Positions 18,136-27,076 of a DNA stretch of 41,754 nucleotides are shown here, in pieces. A program made the translations under genes and the position numbers. The stretch covers positions 1 through 41,754 of the forward strand of contig JAEWCQ010000009.1 in the NCBI GenBank assembly GCA_023390555.1, read 5' to 3'. The DNA comes from Bacillota bacterium. Its GTDB lineage: Bacteria; Bacillota; Clostridia; Lachnospirales; Lachnospiraceae. Each line of letters begins with the position of its first letter. Position 1 is the stretch's first letter. The notes under the pieces were generated by a model. It did not search any database. It was not told where the DNA came from and saw only the letters and a list, made by a program, of their open reading frames with translations.

Positions 18136-19736
18136 TAGTCCCACTCCTCATTCAGCCAGTTGCGTAACAGGGACGCAACCGCTTCCGGATTTTCATCAAC
18201 AAATTTTTCTATCAAAAGCCGTGTTTCAGACTTCTCATTATATCCAATATCTTCCAGATCCTGCTCTGCCTCTTTTGTCGTTTCCAGCAATTTTTCCACG
18301 GAAAGTTCCGGTTCCATCTGTACTTCCTGTTCCCTTCTTGTACTGCGGAAGACCACATAGCCCAGTAAAGCAAAAATCAGGACTGCCAGTGCGATCTGCA
18401 AATAGTCAGACCAGGAACGTCCGCTGTCATTCGAATATACAAAGAACGGCACATCATACGCAACAATTGTAATGTCATCTGTAGAAATACCGGTCGCTTT
18501 GGAAACCATATCATAAAAGTCCTGATCAACCGTCGCTTTTGTCCTTGTACTGTTCTTCTGTACGAATTCATCAAATGTCATATTATCGAGTGTACCATCA
18601 GCTTTCAGGGTATCCTCGTCATAAGTCACATAGTTGGTTGCGACAACTGTTATAGAAGATTCATCGTATACAATATCTCCGGCCGCTTCCTCTTTCTCGG
18701 TTATTTTTTCACTTGGTGTATAGTTCTTAGTGGAATCTGTGATGGTCTGGCTGCTGATTTCCGAATCTTCCATTACATAGGTGGTATCATCATTGGAATC
18801 AGTTCCCGGAGTTGCCGCAGAACCGCCTGTTGCACTGGATTCATAATTTGATTCACTGCTCAGGTAACCCTGATCCTGTCCGTCATGTACATAATAGTCA
18901 TGATCGGTTGTTTTGGTAGAATCAAAATCAAGCTTCAGATTCAGGCCTACTTCCACGTTGTCATATACATCCGTACCAAGAACAACATCCTTAACCGCAT
19001 TTTTTACTTTATTCTCAGCTTTTGTCTGATAGGAAAGCTGTGTACTTGATATGCCGGATGCAGAATCAGAATCCGCACCGGAAAAAAGTACATTCCCGCC
19101 CGTATCCATAATCAGAACGCTGTCCGTATTGTCATTACCGACTTCTGTAGCTATATACTGTGCAAGACCAGCCGCCTGATCTTCATCCATATCGCCTGTC
19201 AGTTTCAAGATAACACTGGCGTAGGTATCCTGATCTCTGGTAATGATCGTCCCGTCATCTTCTGGAATCGAAAGACTTACCGATGCTGTATCTACATTGT
19301 CAAGCGTTTCCAGCTGATCTGCAAACTTGCTTTCCAGATAGAGTTGATATTTTTTACTCTTATCTGCTTCCGTCATGCTGAATCCGCCGTCCAGCGCATC
19401 GTCAATGCTGTATCCATCCGCTGGGATATCATTGGAGCCAAGCAGAATTTTCGCATTTGCCTCGTCTGCCGCATCTACCGAAAAAGTCAGACCGTCACTT
19501 GAAACAGTGTAAGAAATGTTTTCACCATCCAGAAGGTCTTTGACCGAGGCAGCCTGTGTTGCATCATCACAGGTAATCAGCCTCACGGTAGTCGGCTGTG
19601 ACATGATGACTGCAAGGATAACCAGAGCAACGATCACAACTGCCGTAATACTGACAATCAAAGTCTTCTGCTTCGTGGAAAAATTCTTCCACCACGCTAA
19701 TAATTTATTTAATAACTCTTTCACCTTATCCGGCAT
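18135..19736 (-). CDS. fliF: Flagellar MS-ring protein FliF
   Basis: A 533-residue protein with one membrane segment near each end (about 23-45 and 445-465). Between them lie the ring-building domains: LLDGENISYTVSSDGLTFSV and the typical KYQLYLESKFADQLETLDNV. The C-terminal tail (LLIEKFVDENPEAVASLLRN) is the FliG-binding part. FliF is the base on which switch and export gate assemble. It starts with ATG after AGGTAGGG and overlaps fliG by one base. Confidence 0.97.
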   Translation of the reverse strand: MPDKVKELLNKLLAWWKNFSTKQKTLIVSITAVVIVALVILAVIMSQPTTVRLITCDDATQAASVKDLLDGENISYTVSSDGLTFSVDAADEANAKILLGSNDIPADGYSIDDALDGGFSMTEADKSKKYQLYLESKFADQLETLDNVDTASVSLSIPEDDGTIITRDQDTYASVILKLTGDMDEDQAAGLAQYIATEVGNDNTDSVLIMDTGGNVLFSGADSDSASGISSTQLSYQTKAENKVKNAVKDVVLGTDVYDNVEVGLNLKLDFDSTKTTDHDYYVHDGQDQGYLSSESNYESSATGGSAATPGTDSNDDTTYVMEDSEISSQTITDSTKNYTPSEKITEKEEAAGDIVYDESSITVVATNYVTYDEDTLKADGTLDNMTFDEFVQKNSTRTKATVDQDFYDMVSKATGISTDDITIVAYDVPFFVYSNDSGRSWSDYLQIALAVLIFALLGYVVFRSTRREQEVQMEPELSVEKLLETTKEAEQDLEDIGYNEKSETRLLIEKFVDENPEAVASLLRNWLNEEWD

Positions 19737-19753
19737 CTTTTACACCCTACCTG

Positions 19754-20068
19754 TTAGATTTGCATATTCATGATTTCTTTGTATGCATCAAGTACCTTAT
19801 CTCTTACAGCAACTGTATACTGCAGCGCCACATTTGCCTTTTCCTGCGCAACCAGCAGATCATGCGTACTGGTTGATTCTCCCAATGCAAACTGTACCTC
19901 AGCCGATTCCGCATCCTGCTGATAACTGTTTGTTTCATTTACCATATTCATTGCCGTTGATAAAATCGAATCAAATCCTCCATCGGATGAAGTCTGTGTC
20001 GTGGCACTTTCTTTCGCTGCCGCACTGATCACGTCCGAAGAAACGTTTGTCAAAGCAGATATATCCAT
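19754..20068 (-). CDS. fliE: Flagellar hook-basal body junction protein FliE
   Basis: A 104-residue protein of normal FliE length. It has the conserved C-terminal helix pattern VQFALGESTSTHDLLVAQEK then ANVALQYTVAVRDKVLDAYK. FliE joins the MS ring to the rod. It follows flgC and precedes fliF, the standard order of the early rod/MS-ring block. The ATG has a GAGAGG site. Confidence 0.97.
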   Translation of the reverse strand: MDISALTNVSSDVISAAAKESATTQTSSDGGFDSILSTAMNMVNETNSYQQDAESAEVQFALGESTSTHDLLVAQEKANVALQYTVAVRDKVLDAYKEIMNMQI

Positions 20069-20114
20069 TCTTTTTTCCTCTCAAATTGTATGACTCAGTT
20101 TTTTATGTATGAAA

Positions 20115-20558
20115 TTATGACTTACCGATCTGCAGTCCTGCCTGCGCCATACTCTTGCTTGCATCAAAGGCTGTTACATTTGCCTCATATGCACGGCTGG
20201 CATCGATCAGATTTGTCATTTCAGTTACGATATTTACATTCGGATAGGAAACATAGCCGTTCTCATCCGCATCCGGATTGGATGGATCATATTCTTTGGT
20301 AAAGTCTGTTTCATAATCTTCCGTCACTTTGGAAACCTTTACACCATTTCCAACTGCGGTCTGCCTTGTATTTGCCAGCACATTGCTGAATGGGGTGACA
20401 TTTTTCTCCTCAAATGTCACAATTTTTCTTCGATACGGGGTACCATCCTCCGTACTTGTCGTATTCACATTTGCAACATTCTCTGCAATGATGTCGGTAC
20501 GGAAACGCTCTGCCGTCATACCGGAAGCACTTATGTCAAAAGACTGAAACATTCCCAT
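20115..20558 (-). CDS. flgC: Flagellar basal-body rod protein FlgC
   Basis: A 147-residue protein with the rod/hook N-terminal motif (FDISASGMTAERFRTDIIAE then NVANVNTT) and C-terminal helix (NIVTEMTNLIDASRAYEANV). It forms part of the proximal rod. The ATG has AGGAGG seven bases upstream. The length and both terminal motifs fit FlgC. Confidence 0.97.
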   Translation of the reverse strand: MGMFQSFDISASGMTAERFRTDIIAENVANVNTTSTEDGTPYRRKIVTFEEKNVTPFSNVLANTRQTAVGNGVKVSKVTEDYETDFTKEYDPSNPDADENGYVSYPNVNIVTEMTNLIDASRAYEANVTAFDASKSMAQAGLQIGKS

Positions 20559-20590
20559 CTCTCTTCCTCCTTTTCAGTTTCGAAATTCTG

Positions 20591-20980
20591 TTATTTCATA
20601 ACGGTCTTCATTCTCGAAATCTCCTGGGATATACTGTCTGTCAGCCCGGAGTAACGAATCTGCTCGGAAGCAAGTTCTGCCTCCTCCGTATCAATATCCA
20701 CATTATTGCCATCTAAACGATAAGAATAATTTGCCGAATCCGTATAGGTTGTAGCGTTCAGATCGCTCAAATTCACTTTACTGACCTTGGAATCAAGAGA
20801 GGTATATTTTGAATTCGTCAATTCTCTCTTCAGCATGCTCTCAAAATCAACATCCTGTCTTTTATAACCAGGTGTGTCCACGTTGGCGATATTATTCGTG
20901 ATTGTCGACTCCCTCAACCAGCTGGCATCTGCCGCCTTATCCAGCACATTGATATAGTCATACGCGTTTGCATTAAACAT
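20591..20980 (-). CDS. flgB: Flagellar basal-body rod protein FlgB
   Basis: A 129-residue protein starting MFNANAYDYINVLDKAADAS and containing ITNNIANVDTPGYKRQDVDF, a classic FlgB motif. It ends in the rod helix region SEQIRYSGLTDSISQEISRM. The ATG at 20978-20980 is chosen because GGAAGGAG lies seven bases upstream and because the longer reading from 21016 would begin almost at the predicted transcription start. It is the first gene of the long flagellar run, with its own promoter. Confidence 0.96.
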   Translation of the reverse strand: MFNANAYDYINVLDKAADASWLRESTITNNIANVDTPGYKRQDVDFESMLKRELTNSKYTSLDSKVSKVNLSDLNATTYTDSANYSYRLDGNNVDIDTEEAELASEQIRYSGLTDSISQEISRMKTVMK

Positions 20981-21026
20981 AAGACGCTCCTTCCTATAGA
21001 TATACCCTTTTATCACATCTTATTTT

Positions 21027-21054
21027 ATTATAAATAATATCTAAAAAAACTCAA
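21027..21054 (-). promoter_or_regulatory. Sigma-A-type promoter of the flgB flagellar operon
   Basis: On the minus strand TTGAGT (21049-21054) is followed after 16 bases by a perfect TATAAT (21027-21032). The predicted start near 21020 gives a leader of about 40 bases before flgB. This is the only clear promoter between the codY terminator and flgB and should drive the early flagellar genes. Confidence 0.75.
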
Positions 21055-21057
21055 GTG

Positions 21058-21072
21058 GATTTTCACAATTTT
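21058..21072 (-). promoter_or_regulatory. Possible weak CodY box next to the flgB -35 element
   Basis: The minus-strand 15-mer AAAATTGTGAAAATC matches the CodY consensus AATTTTCWGAAAATT at 11 of 15 places. It lies four bases upstream of the -35 box. CodY is known to repress the flagellar operon in Bacillus subtilis. A four-mismatch match in AT-rich DNA can arise by chance, so this is a weak call. Confidence 0.25.
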
Positions 21073-21296
21073 TTACAAAATGTTGTGTTTTTTTACAAAT
21101 TTCGCACAGGATATTCCCCTGTTTCCAAATACAATGCAGGATAGGAAATCCCTGGTTTTATCACGGTTGCAGCCATCTGAAGCGGGCTGTATTTCAATAG
21201 AAATGAATACTTTTACACTTTATCACAACAAGGTCTTCTGCAAACGAACAAAAGTATACACCTTTCATACGTTAATGAAATAAGGTATTTCCTATA

Positions 21297-21338
21297 GAAT
21301 AAAAAAGGCTGCACACCATTTTTAGTGCGGCAGCCTTT
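21297..21338 (-). terminator. Rho-independent terminator after codY
   Basis: About 25 bases after the codY stop the minus strand forms a GC-rich stem (AAAGGCTGC...GCAGCCTTT with one bulge region) with a short A/T loop, followed by a run of Ts. It should separate codY transcription from the flgB operon. Confidence 0.85.
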
Positions 21339-21361
21339 ACATCATTTTCCATATACCGGAT

Positions 21362-22138
21362 TCAATTATTCTGTCTTTTTAATTTTTTCAGTTCGTCAAA
21401 CACCACATCATTGACAACTTTGATGTAGGTTCCTTTCATACCGGAGGAACGTGATTCGATTACTCCAGCACTTTCAAATTTGCGCAGGGCATTCACAATG
21501 ACAGATCGGGTGATTCCCACACGGTCCGCAATCTTGCTTGCAACAAGGATTCCCTCCGTTCCATTCAGTTCTTCAAAAATATGTGTAATTGCCTCCAGTT
21601 CCGAAAAGGAGAGTGTGCTGATTGCAGATCTCACAATCTGAACCTTTCTTGTCTCTTCTGCATTTTCTTCATTTACGGAACGCATCATCTCAAGACCGAC
21701 AACCGTTGTTCCGTACTCACACAGAATGATGTCGTCAATATCATACTGTCTGTCATAGCGGTATACAAACAAGGTGCCGAGTCTCTCTCCGGCGATATCG
21801 ATTGGCGTGATGATTGCAGAATATTTCTTAATGTCATCCACAAAACCAAGTGTTTCAAGATTGACATTCTCCTTGGTGGACAGGATACCAAGCAGACGCT
21901 CATTCAGCATGGAATCCACAAAACCGCCCACTTTATCTACAATCAGTTCATGTATCTCATCCACACCTCTGCACTGACTTGTTCCAAGCACCTTGCCCTT
22001 TTTACTAATCACAAGAATATTGGAATCCAGGATTTCTGTCAGTACCTCGCATATATCATTGAATACCACTTTTGTTGAACTATTGTTGTGTAAAAGTTTA
22101 TTAATTTTTCTGGTTTTATCCAACAGCTGAACGCTCAT
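21362..22138 (-). CDS. codY: GTP- and branched-chain amino acid-sensing global repressor CodY
   Basis: From the ATG at 22136-22138 (GGGAGG site upstream) the product has 258 residues, the normal CodY size. The N-terminal GAF-type sensor domain is followed by a winged helix. The DNA-binding stretch ASKIADRVGITRSVIVNALR then KFESAGVIESRSSGMKGTYI is practically the family consensus. CodY represses nutrient-scavenging, sporulation and motility genes in rich conditions. The longer reading from 22183 has no ribosome site and is rejected. It lies next to the flgB operon, as in Bacillus, and has its own promoter and terminator. Confidence 0.97.
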   Translation of the reverse strand: MSVQLLDKTRKINKLLHNNSSTKVVFNDICEVLTEILDSNILVISKKGKVLGTSQCRGVDEIHELIVDKVGGFVDSMLNERLLGILSTKENVNLETLGFVDDIKKYSAIITPIDIAGERLGTLFVYRYDRQYDIDDIILCEYGTTVVGLEMMRSVNEENAEETRKVQIVRSAISTLSFSELEAITHIFEELNGTEGILVASKIADRVGITRSVIVNALRKFESAGVIESRSSGMKGTYIKVVNDVVFDELKKLKRQNN

Positions 22139-22185
22139 TATCTTCCTCCCAAGCTGATCACTATAAAATTTCTTAATTATCAATC

Positions 22186-22214
22186 ATTCTAACATGTTTA
22201 TTCTGATAATTCAA
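22186..22214 (-). promoter_or_regulatory. Sigma-A-type promoter of codY with possible CodY box
   Basis: TTGAAT (22209-22214) and TAGAAT (22186-22191) on the minus strand are 17 bases apart. The predicted start is about 40 bases before the codY ATG. A 15-mer at 22197-22211 (AATTATCAGAATAAA) matches the CodY box at 11 of 15 places and lies between the two elements, so self-control is possible but unproven. Confidence 0.6.
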
Positions 22215-22239
22215 GGATTCTTCTTTCGTTATTTCACAT

Positions 22240-24315
22240 TTATGCTTTTTTTATTTTTTCTTCCACATAGCCGCATTGTTCATCCGCACATGCCAGTTTG
22301 TTTCCCTTTTCCACCATGTAGCCGCCGCATTTTGGACATTTCTTCTCTGACGGTTTCGCCCATGACATGAAATCGCACTCCGGATTATTCTCACAACCGT
22401 AATATTTTCTTCCTTTTTTGGTCTTTTTCAACACAATATCCTTGCCGCACTTCGGGCAGGCAATGCCGATCTTTTCCAAATACGGCTTTGTATTGCGGCA
22501 GTCCGGAAATCCCGGGCATGCGAGGAATTTCCCGTGCGGTCCGTACTTGATCACCATATTGCGGCCGCATTCTTCACAGATGACATCCGTCACCTCATCC
22601 GTAATTTTTACCTTTTCAAGATCTTTCTCCGCTGCTATCACAGCATCATCGAGATCCGGATAGAAATTACTTACAACAGTCTTCCAATTGATGCTTCCCT
22701 CTTCCACTTTATCCAGCAGGGACTCCAGATTCGCCGTAAAGTGCTCATCGACAATACTCGGAAATGCCTCAGTCATAATGGAATTAACCGCCTCTCCAAG
22801 CTCTGTCACATAGAGATTCTTGGCTTCTTTTACCACATATCTTCTGGCAAGAATCGTTGTAATTGTCGGTGAATAGGTACTTGGACGTCCGATTCCAAGT
22901 TCCTCGAGCGCCTTCACGAGCGATGCCTCCGTATAATGTGCCGGCGGCTGGGTAAAATGCTGTTTTTCTTCAAAATCAACCAGCTTCAATTCGGCATCTT
23001 TATCCAACGTCTTTAACAGGACATTGCCCTGGCTCTTCTCTTCTTCGTCATTTGTATAGACAGAAAGAAATCCCTCAAACAATACTTTAGACGCCGCTAC
23101 CGTAAACAGGTAGTCGTTCGCTCCTATTTTAATCGATGTGGTCTCATATTTCGCATTGCTCATCCGGCTTGCGGTAAACCGGTTCCAGATCAGCTGGTAG
23201 AGACGGAACTGATCTCTGGAAAGTGATTCTTTCACCGCTACCGGTGTTCTTGTGATATCGGAAGGGCGAATCGCCTCATGCGCATCCTGGATTTTGGCAT
23301 TGTTCTTTTTCTCATTCACGGTTTCCGCCACATATGGTGCTCCGTAAGCCCGTGCGATATATTCCCTTGCAGCCAGATCCGCCTCTTCGGAAATACGTAC
23401 AGAATCGGTTCGCAAATACGTGATAAGACCCACGGTGCCTGCGCCCTTGATATCAATTCCCTCATACAACTGCTGTGCAAGACGCATGGTCTTCTGGGTG
23501 GAAAAGTTCAACACCTTAGATGCCTCCTGCTGCAGGGTACTGGTGATAAAAGGAAGCGGTGCTTTTTTGATACGCTCTCCCTTTTTTACATCCGTCACTC
23601 TATATTCCGCATGTTCCAATGCAGCCAGAATATAATCCAGCTGTTCTTTGGAGGAAATTGTTATCTTCTCTTTTTCGGTCCCGTAAAACTTTGCAATAAC
23701 AGGCTTCTTTTCGTCCTTTATTTTCAACTGCGCATCCAAAGACCAGTATTCTTCAGGAATAAAGGCATTGATCTCCGTTTCGCGGTCACAGATAATACGA
23801 AGTGCGACAGACTGCACACGTCCGGCACTTAAGCCTCGCTTTACCTTTGCCCAGAGCAGCGGACTGATCCGATATCCCACCATACGATCCAAGACTCTTC
23901 TCGCCTGCTGTGCGTTCACGAGATCCATATCAATATCTCTTGCCTGCTTCAAAGATGTCTTTACCGCATTTTGCGTAATCTCATTGAAGCTGATCCGGTA
24001 TACTTTTTTATTCTCAAGATTCAGAGACTTTGAAAGATGCCAGGAGATAGCTTCTCCCTCACGGTCAGGGTCCGTTGCCAGATAGACCTTGTCTGCCTTT
24101 TTTACTTCCTTTCGGAGCTTGGCAAGAATATCTCCTTTTCCGCGAATTGTAATATATTTCGGTTCAAAATCATGCTCTACATCGATTCCCATCTGGCTCT
24201 TCGGCAAATCACGCACATGACCATTTGATGCTGCCACTTCATAATTTTTTCCTAGAAATTTTTTAATTGTCTTCACTTTTGCCGGTGATTCCACAATAAC
24301 CAAATACTTTGCCAT
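22240..24315 (-). CDS. topA: DNA topoisomerase I (type IA)
   Basis: A 691-residue enzyme. It has a TOPRIM domain at the N-terminus (LVIVESPAKVKTI; DPDREGEAI at about 82-90) and the catalytic tyrosine Y300 in GLITYLRTDSVRIS. Three C-terminal four-Cys zinc-finger modules follow (starting at about residues 580, 620 and 660). It relaxes negative supercoils. The ATG follows AAGGAG with eight bases spacing, 30 bases after dprA. All active-site motifs are intact and the length is usual for Firmicutes. Confidence 0.98.
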   Translation of the reverse strand: MAKYLVIVESPAKVKTIKKFLGKNYEVAASNGHVRDLPKSQMGIDVEHDFEPKYITIRGKGDILAKLRKEVKKADKVYLATDPDREGEAISWHLSKSLNLENKKVYRISFNEITQNAVKTSLKQARDIDMDLVNAQQARRVLDRMVGYRISPLLWAKVKRGLSAGRVQSVALRIICDRETEINAFIPEEYWSLDAQLKIKDEKKPVIAKFYGTEKEKITISSKEQLDYILAALEHAEYRVTDVKKGERIKKAPLPFITSTLQQEASKVLNFSTQKTMRLAQQLYEGIDIKGAGTVGLITYLRTDSVRISEEADLAAREYIARAYGAPYVAETVNEKKNNAKIQDAHEAIRPSDITRTPVAVKESLSRDQFRLYQLIWNRFTASRMSNAKYETTSIKIGANDYLFTVAASKVLFEGFLSVYTNDEEEKSQGNVLLKTLDKDAELKLVDFEEKQHFTQPPAHYTEASLVKALEELGIGRPSTYSPTITTILARRYVVKEAKNLYVTELGEAVNSIMTEAFPSIVDEHFTANLESLLDKVEEGSINWKTVVSNFYPDLDDAVIAAEKDLEKVKITDEVTDVICEECGRNMVIKYGPHGKFLACPGFPDCRNTKPYLEKIGIACPKCGKDIVLKKTKKGRKYYGCENNPECDFMSWAKPSEKKCPKCGGYMVEKGNKLACADEQCGYVEEKIKKA

Positions 24316-24345
24316 AACCCTGACTCCTTTTGATTCCCATCTACT

Positions 24346-25431
24346 TCATGTTAAGGTACGTATATAATAATTTTTAAATATTTCACGGGCGAAACCCTTG
24401 TTTTCCAGGTGCATGAGACTTTGCATCACCCGCTGAACATCCAAATCCGCCTCAGTGGTAATATCATCCACATTTTTGGGCTGTAAATCTAGTACACTAT
24501 ACACCAGCAATTCTTCTTTTTCAAGTAATTTTTTTGAAAAGTCTTTTCCTGTTTCCACTTTTTTCCTATAAATTTCGAGGTCTTTCAGGAAATCTTCCAC
24601 ATCTAAAATGATGCCTGCGCCCTGTTTTATCAGTCTGTTACACCCTCTGCTTAGTGTGTCGGTCATCCTGCCGGAAACAGCATATACTTCTTTTCCCTGT
24701 TCCAGTGCAAAATCTGCCGTAATCAGAGAACCGCTCTTTTCTTTTGCTTCTACCACCACTACAACGTCGCTGAGCGCACTGATGATCCGGTTTCTCATCG
24801 GGAATCGTCTCGGCAGTGGTGCGCTCCCCGGTGGATATTCGGAAATGATTCCTCCTGTTTTTTCAATTTTTTCATACAGATTCCTGTTCTCGGCAGGATA
24901 GCAGATATCTGCACCGCATCCCAGTACCGCAAAGGTCTCTCCGCCACCTCGCAATGCGCCATGGTGTCCCGCGCTGTCCACACCTTTTGCCATACCGCTT
25001 ATCACCTGTACGTCATGTCCAGCAAGTGTCTCTGCGATCCGTCCTGCTATCTCACGTCCATATTCCGAGCACATTCTTGCACCGACGACAGAAACTCGTT
25101 TTTTTCTGTCATTCGGCAGCTTTCCTTTTACAAAAAGTCCATACGGAGCATCCGGCAGGTCACGCATACCCATGGGATAGGCTTCATCCTCAAGTGTTAC
25201 AAGCCCAATCCCCTTGCGCAGCAGCAGTTCACCTCTTTGCTCCAGGTTCCATTCGCATTTTCTTTGGCCGATTTTTTCCGCATCTTCCGCCGTAATTCCA
25301 TAAATATTTTTCAATTCTGCTTCTTTCAGCTCGTATACGGATCTTGCGCTTCCACCATAATCCAACAGCCGCTTTATCTTTGCAGGTCCGATCAGTTCTG
25401 TCATCCCTGCCATAAAATATCTGTAATTCAT
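24346..25431 (-). CDS. dprA: DNA processing protein DprA (Smf)
   Basis: A 361-residue protein with an N-terminal helix-hairpin-like part, a Rossmann-like core (VSVVGARMCSEYGREIA, VISGMAKGVDSAGHHGAL, FAVLGCGADICYPAENRNLY; about 110-210) and a C-terminal winged helix (about 295-355). DprA loads RecA on incoming single strands in natural transformation. It begins three bases after comM, so the two are cotranscribed. Both genes are also kept in species not known to be competent, so a competence phenotype cannot be claimed. Confidence 0.96.
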   Translation of the reverse strand: MNYRYFMAGMTELIGPAKIKRLLDYGGSARSVYELKEAELKNIYGITAEDAEKIGQRKCEWNLEQRGELLLRKGIGLVTLEDEAYPMGMRDLPDAPYGLFVKGKLPNDRKKRVSVVGARMCSEYGREIAGRIAETLAGHDVQVISGMAKGVDSAGHHGALRGGGETFAVLGCGADICYPAENRNLYEKIEKTGGIISEYPPGSAPLPRRFPMRNRIISALSDVVVVVEAKEKSGSLITADFALEQGKEVYAVSGRMTDTLSRGCNRLIKQGAGIILDVEDFLKDLEIYRKKVETGKDFSKKLLEKEELLVYSVLDLQPKNVDDITTEADLDVQRVMQSLMHLENKGFAREIFKNYYIRTLT

Positions 25432-25434
25432 CGT

Positions 25435-26958
25435 TTATCTCTCCCAGTATTTTTTATTTATGCTACGGTAGCAAATTGCCTCATTCAGATGCCTTATTTC
25501 GATCTGCTCCGCGCTGTCCATATCTGCAATTGTCCGTGCTACTTTCAATATCTTATGATAGGTTCTCGCTGTTAAGGACATTCTGTCATAAATTTCTTTC
25601 ATATACCTCTGAAGTTCACCGTTTAACGGACAATATTGCTGCAGCATGGATGCCGGTATCTGGCTGTTACAGCGGATTGCTGTTCCCGCAAACCGCTTTT
25701 TTTGCAGTGCATGCACACCAATGACCCGTTCACGAATAGATGCCGAGGATTCGTTTGCTTCTTTCCCTGTCAATTCCTCATACTTCAGCTGCGGAGCTTC
25801 TACACAGATATCCATCCGGTCCAAAAGCGGCTGGCTGATTTTATTTAAATGATGCTTTAAGACCGCCTCTGTACAACTGCACTTTTGCATGTCCGGATAG
25901 TGGCCGCAGGCACACGGATTCATCGCACCGACCAGCAGAAAATCTGCCGGATATGTAAAAGTTCCTGTCAGACGAACAAGATGGATACATTTTTCTTCCA
26001 ATGGCTGTCTTAAGATTTCCAGCGTGCTCTTTTGAAACTCTGTCATTTCATCGAGAAACAGCACTCCTTCATGGGCGAGGCTGATTTCTCCCGGCTTTGG
26101 AAATCTCCCCCCGCCTGCCAGTCCCTGCGGAGTTATGGTTTGATGCGGACTTCGAAACGGTCGTTCCGTAATCAATCCGCTCTTCTTTTCAAAGAATCCG
26201 CTCACACTGTATATTTTTGAAACTTCCAGCTGCTCCGCACCTGTCATCGGCGGAAGAATCGTCGGAATCCGCTTGGCCGTCATAGTCTTGCCGGCGCCCG
26301 GCGGACCGATCAGCAGAAGGTTATGCATGCCGGATGCGGCCACCTCACAGGCTCTTTTTAAAAATTTCTGTCCGTTGATTTCTGCGAAATCGTCCGTTTT
26401 CTCCCGTTTTTCCTCTCTTTTTTGCTTTGGGATTTCCGTCTGCAGCTCTTTTCCATTTAAAAAGGCAATTACCTCCCGTATGTTATGTACACCATAGATG
26501 TTGATTCCGGAAACAAGCTTTCCCTCCTCCACATTTTCTGCAGCCATCATACAGCTTTCCATACCGCGTTCTTTTGCCGCAGTCACCATCGCAAGAATAC
26601 CCTCTACAGGCTGCACATTCCCGTTAAGTCCGACCGCTCCGATTATCAGCATACGGCAGAGTAGCTCCTCGTGCACGACTCCTAATGCGCCGAGAATTGC
26701 AACAGTTATCGGCAGATCAAATCCGGCTCCGGATTTTCGTACGTCTGCAGGCGACAGGTTCACGGTGATCCGCTTTGCCGGAAGCATATAGCCGGAATTA
26801 CGCAATGCAGTCCGTACTCTTTCACTGGCTTCCCGCACCTCGGATGCGAGAAATCCAACCATGGCAAATACAGGCATCCCGTCACTGACATCTGCCTCTA
26901 CAAATACCTCTGTACTTTCGATACCTCGTACAATGGCCGTTAATACAATACTATACAA
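25435..26958 (-). CDS. comM: ComM/YifB-type Mg-chelatase-like AAA+ ATPase
   Basis: A 507-residue protein. The N-terminal Lon-protease-like domain has VNLSPADVRKSGAGFDLPIT at about 66-85. The AAA+ core follows, with Walker A GPPGAGKT at residues 218-225 and Walker B VLFLDEMTEF at about 295-304. A C-terminal Mg-chelatase domain ends the protein. ComM is a hexameric helicase that helps branch migration in transformation in some bacteria. The start is TTG at 26956-26958 with GGGAG seven bases upstream. Its pairing with dprA fits a role in DNA uptake or recombination. Confidence 0.93.
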   Translation of the reverse strand: MYSIVLTAIVRGIESTEVFVEADVSDGMPVFAMVGFLASEVREASERVRTALRNSGYMLPAKRITVNLSPADVRKSGAGFDLPITVAILGALGVVHEELLCRMLIIGAVGLNGNVQPVEGILAMVTAAKERGMESCMMAAENVEEGKLVSGINIYGVHNIREVIAFLNGKELQTEIPKQKREEKREKTDDFAEINGQKFLKRACEVAASGMHNLLLIGPPGAGKTMTAKRIPTILPPMTGAEQLEVSKIYSVSGFFEKKSGLITERPFRSPHQTITPQGLAGGGRFPKPGEISLAHEGVLFLDEMTEFQKSTLEILRQPLEEKCIHLVRLTGTFTYPADFLLVGAMNPCACGHYPDMQKCSCTEAVLKHHLNKISQPLLDRMDICVEAPQLKYEELTGKEANESSASIRERVIGVHALQKKRFAGTAIRCNSQIPASMLQQYCPLNGELQRYMKEIYDRMSLTARTYHKILKVARTIADMDSAEQIEIRHLNEAICYRSINKKYWER

Positions 26959-27008
26959 CGTATCACTCCCTTTTATTCATTTTATATGGTTCCTATATTG
27001 GGATTCGT

Positions 27009-27023
27009 GCAGCGGAACGCTGC
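27009..27023. repeat. Perfect small inverted repeat upstream of comM
   Basis: GCAGCG, a three-base GAA loop, then CGCTGC forms a perfect six-base-pair hairpin on either strand. It lies about 50 bases upstream of the comM start, between it and the sigK terminator. No T-run follows, so it is not a terminator by itself. It may be a leader hairpin or a regulator site. Confidence 0.5.
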
Positions 27024-27030
27024 CTAAGAT

Positions 27031-27069
27031 AAAAAGATGGACTCATGATAACATGAATTCCATCTTTTT
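27031..27069 (-). terminator. Rho-independent terminator after sigK
   Basis: An 11-bp stem (AAAAAGATGGA and its complement) encloses a smaller TCATG/CATGA stem. The arms end in five Ts on the outgoing strand. It lies seven bases after the sigK stop and separates sigK from comM. By its symmetry it could work in both directions. Confidence 0.85.
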
Positions 27070-27076
27070 GGAAGGA

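Larger units (their letters stand above)
20981..21361. other. codY-flgB intergenic region
   Basis: This stretch of about 380 bp holds the codY terminator at its distal end and the flgB promoter close to flgB. No gene was recognised in the 220 bases between; the open frames there are short and lack ribosome sites. AT-rich runs around 21060-21100 include a weak CodY-box-like sequence beside the -35 element. Confidence 0.7.

Noticed and set aside
21139..21296. Small RNA or small gene in the codY-flgB gap
   Set aside because: No promoter plus terminator pair and no ribosome-site-linked frame could be recognised there.
23278..23832. Plus-strand ORF of 184 codons
   Set aside because: It lies opposite the catalytic part of topA and has no family pattern.
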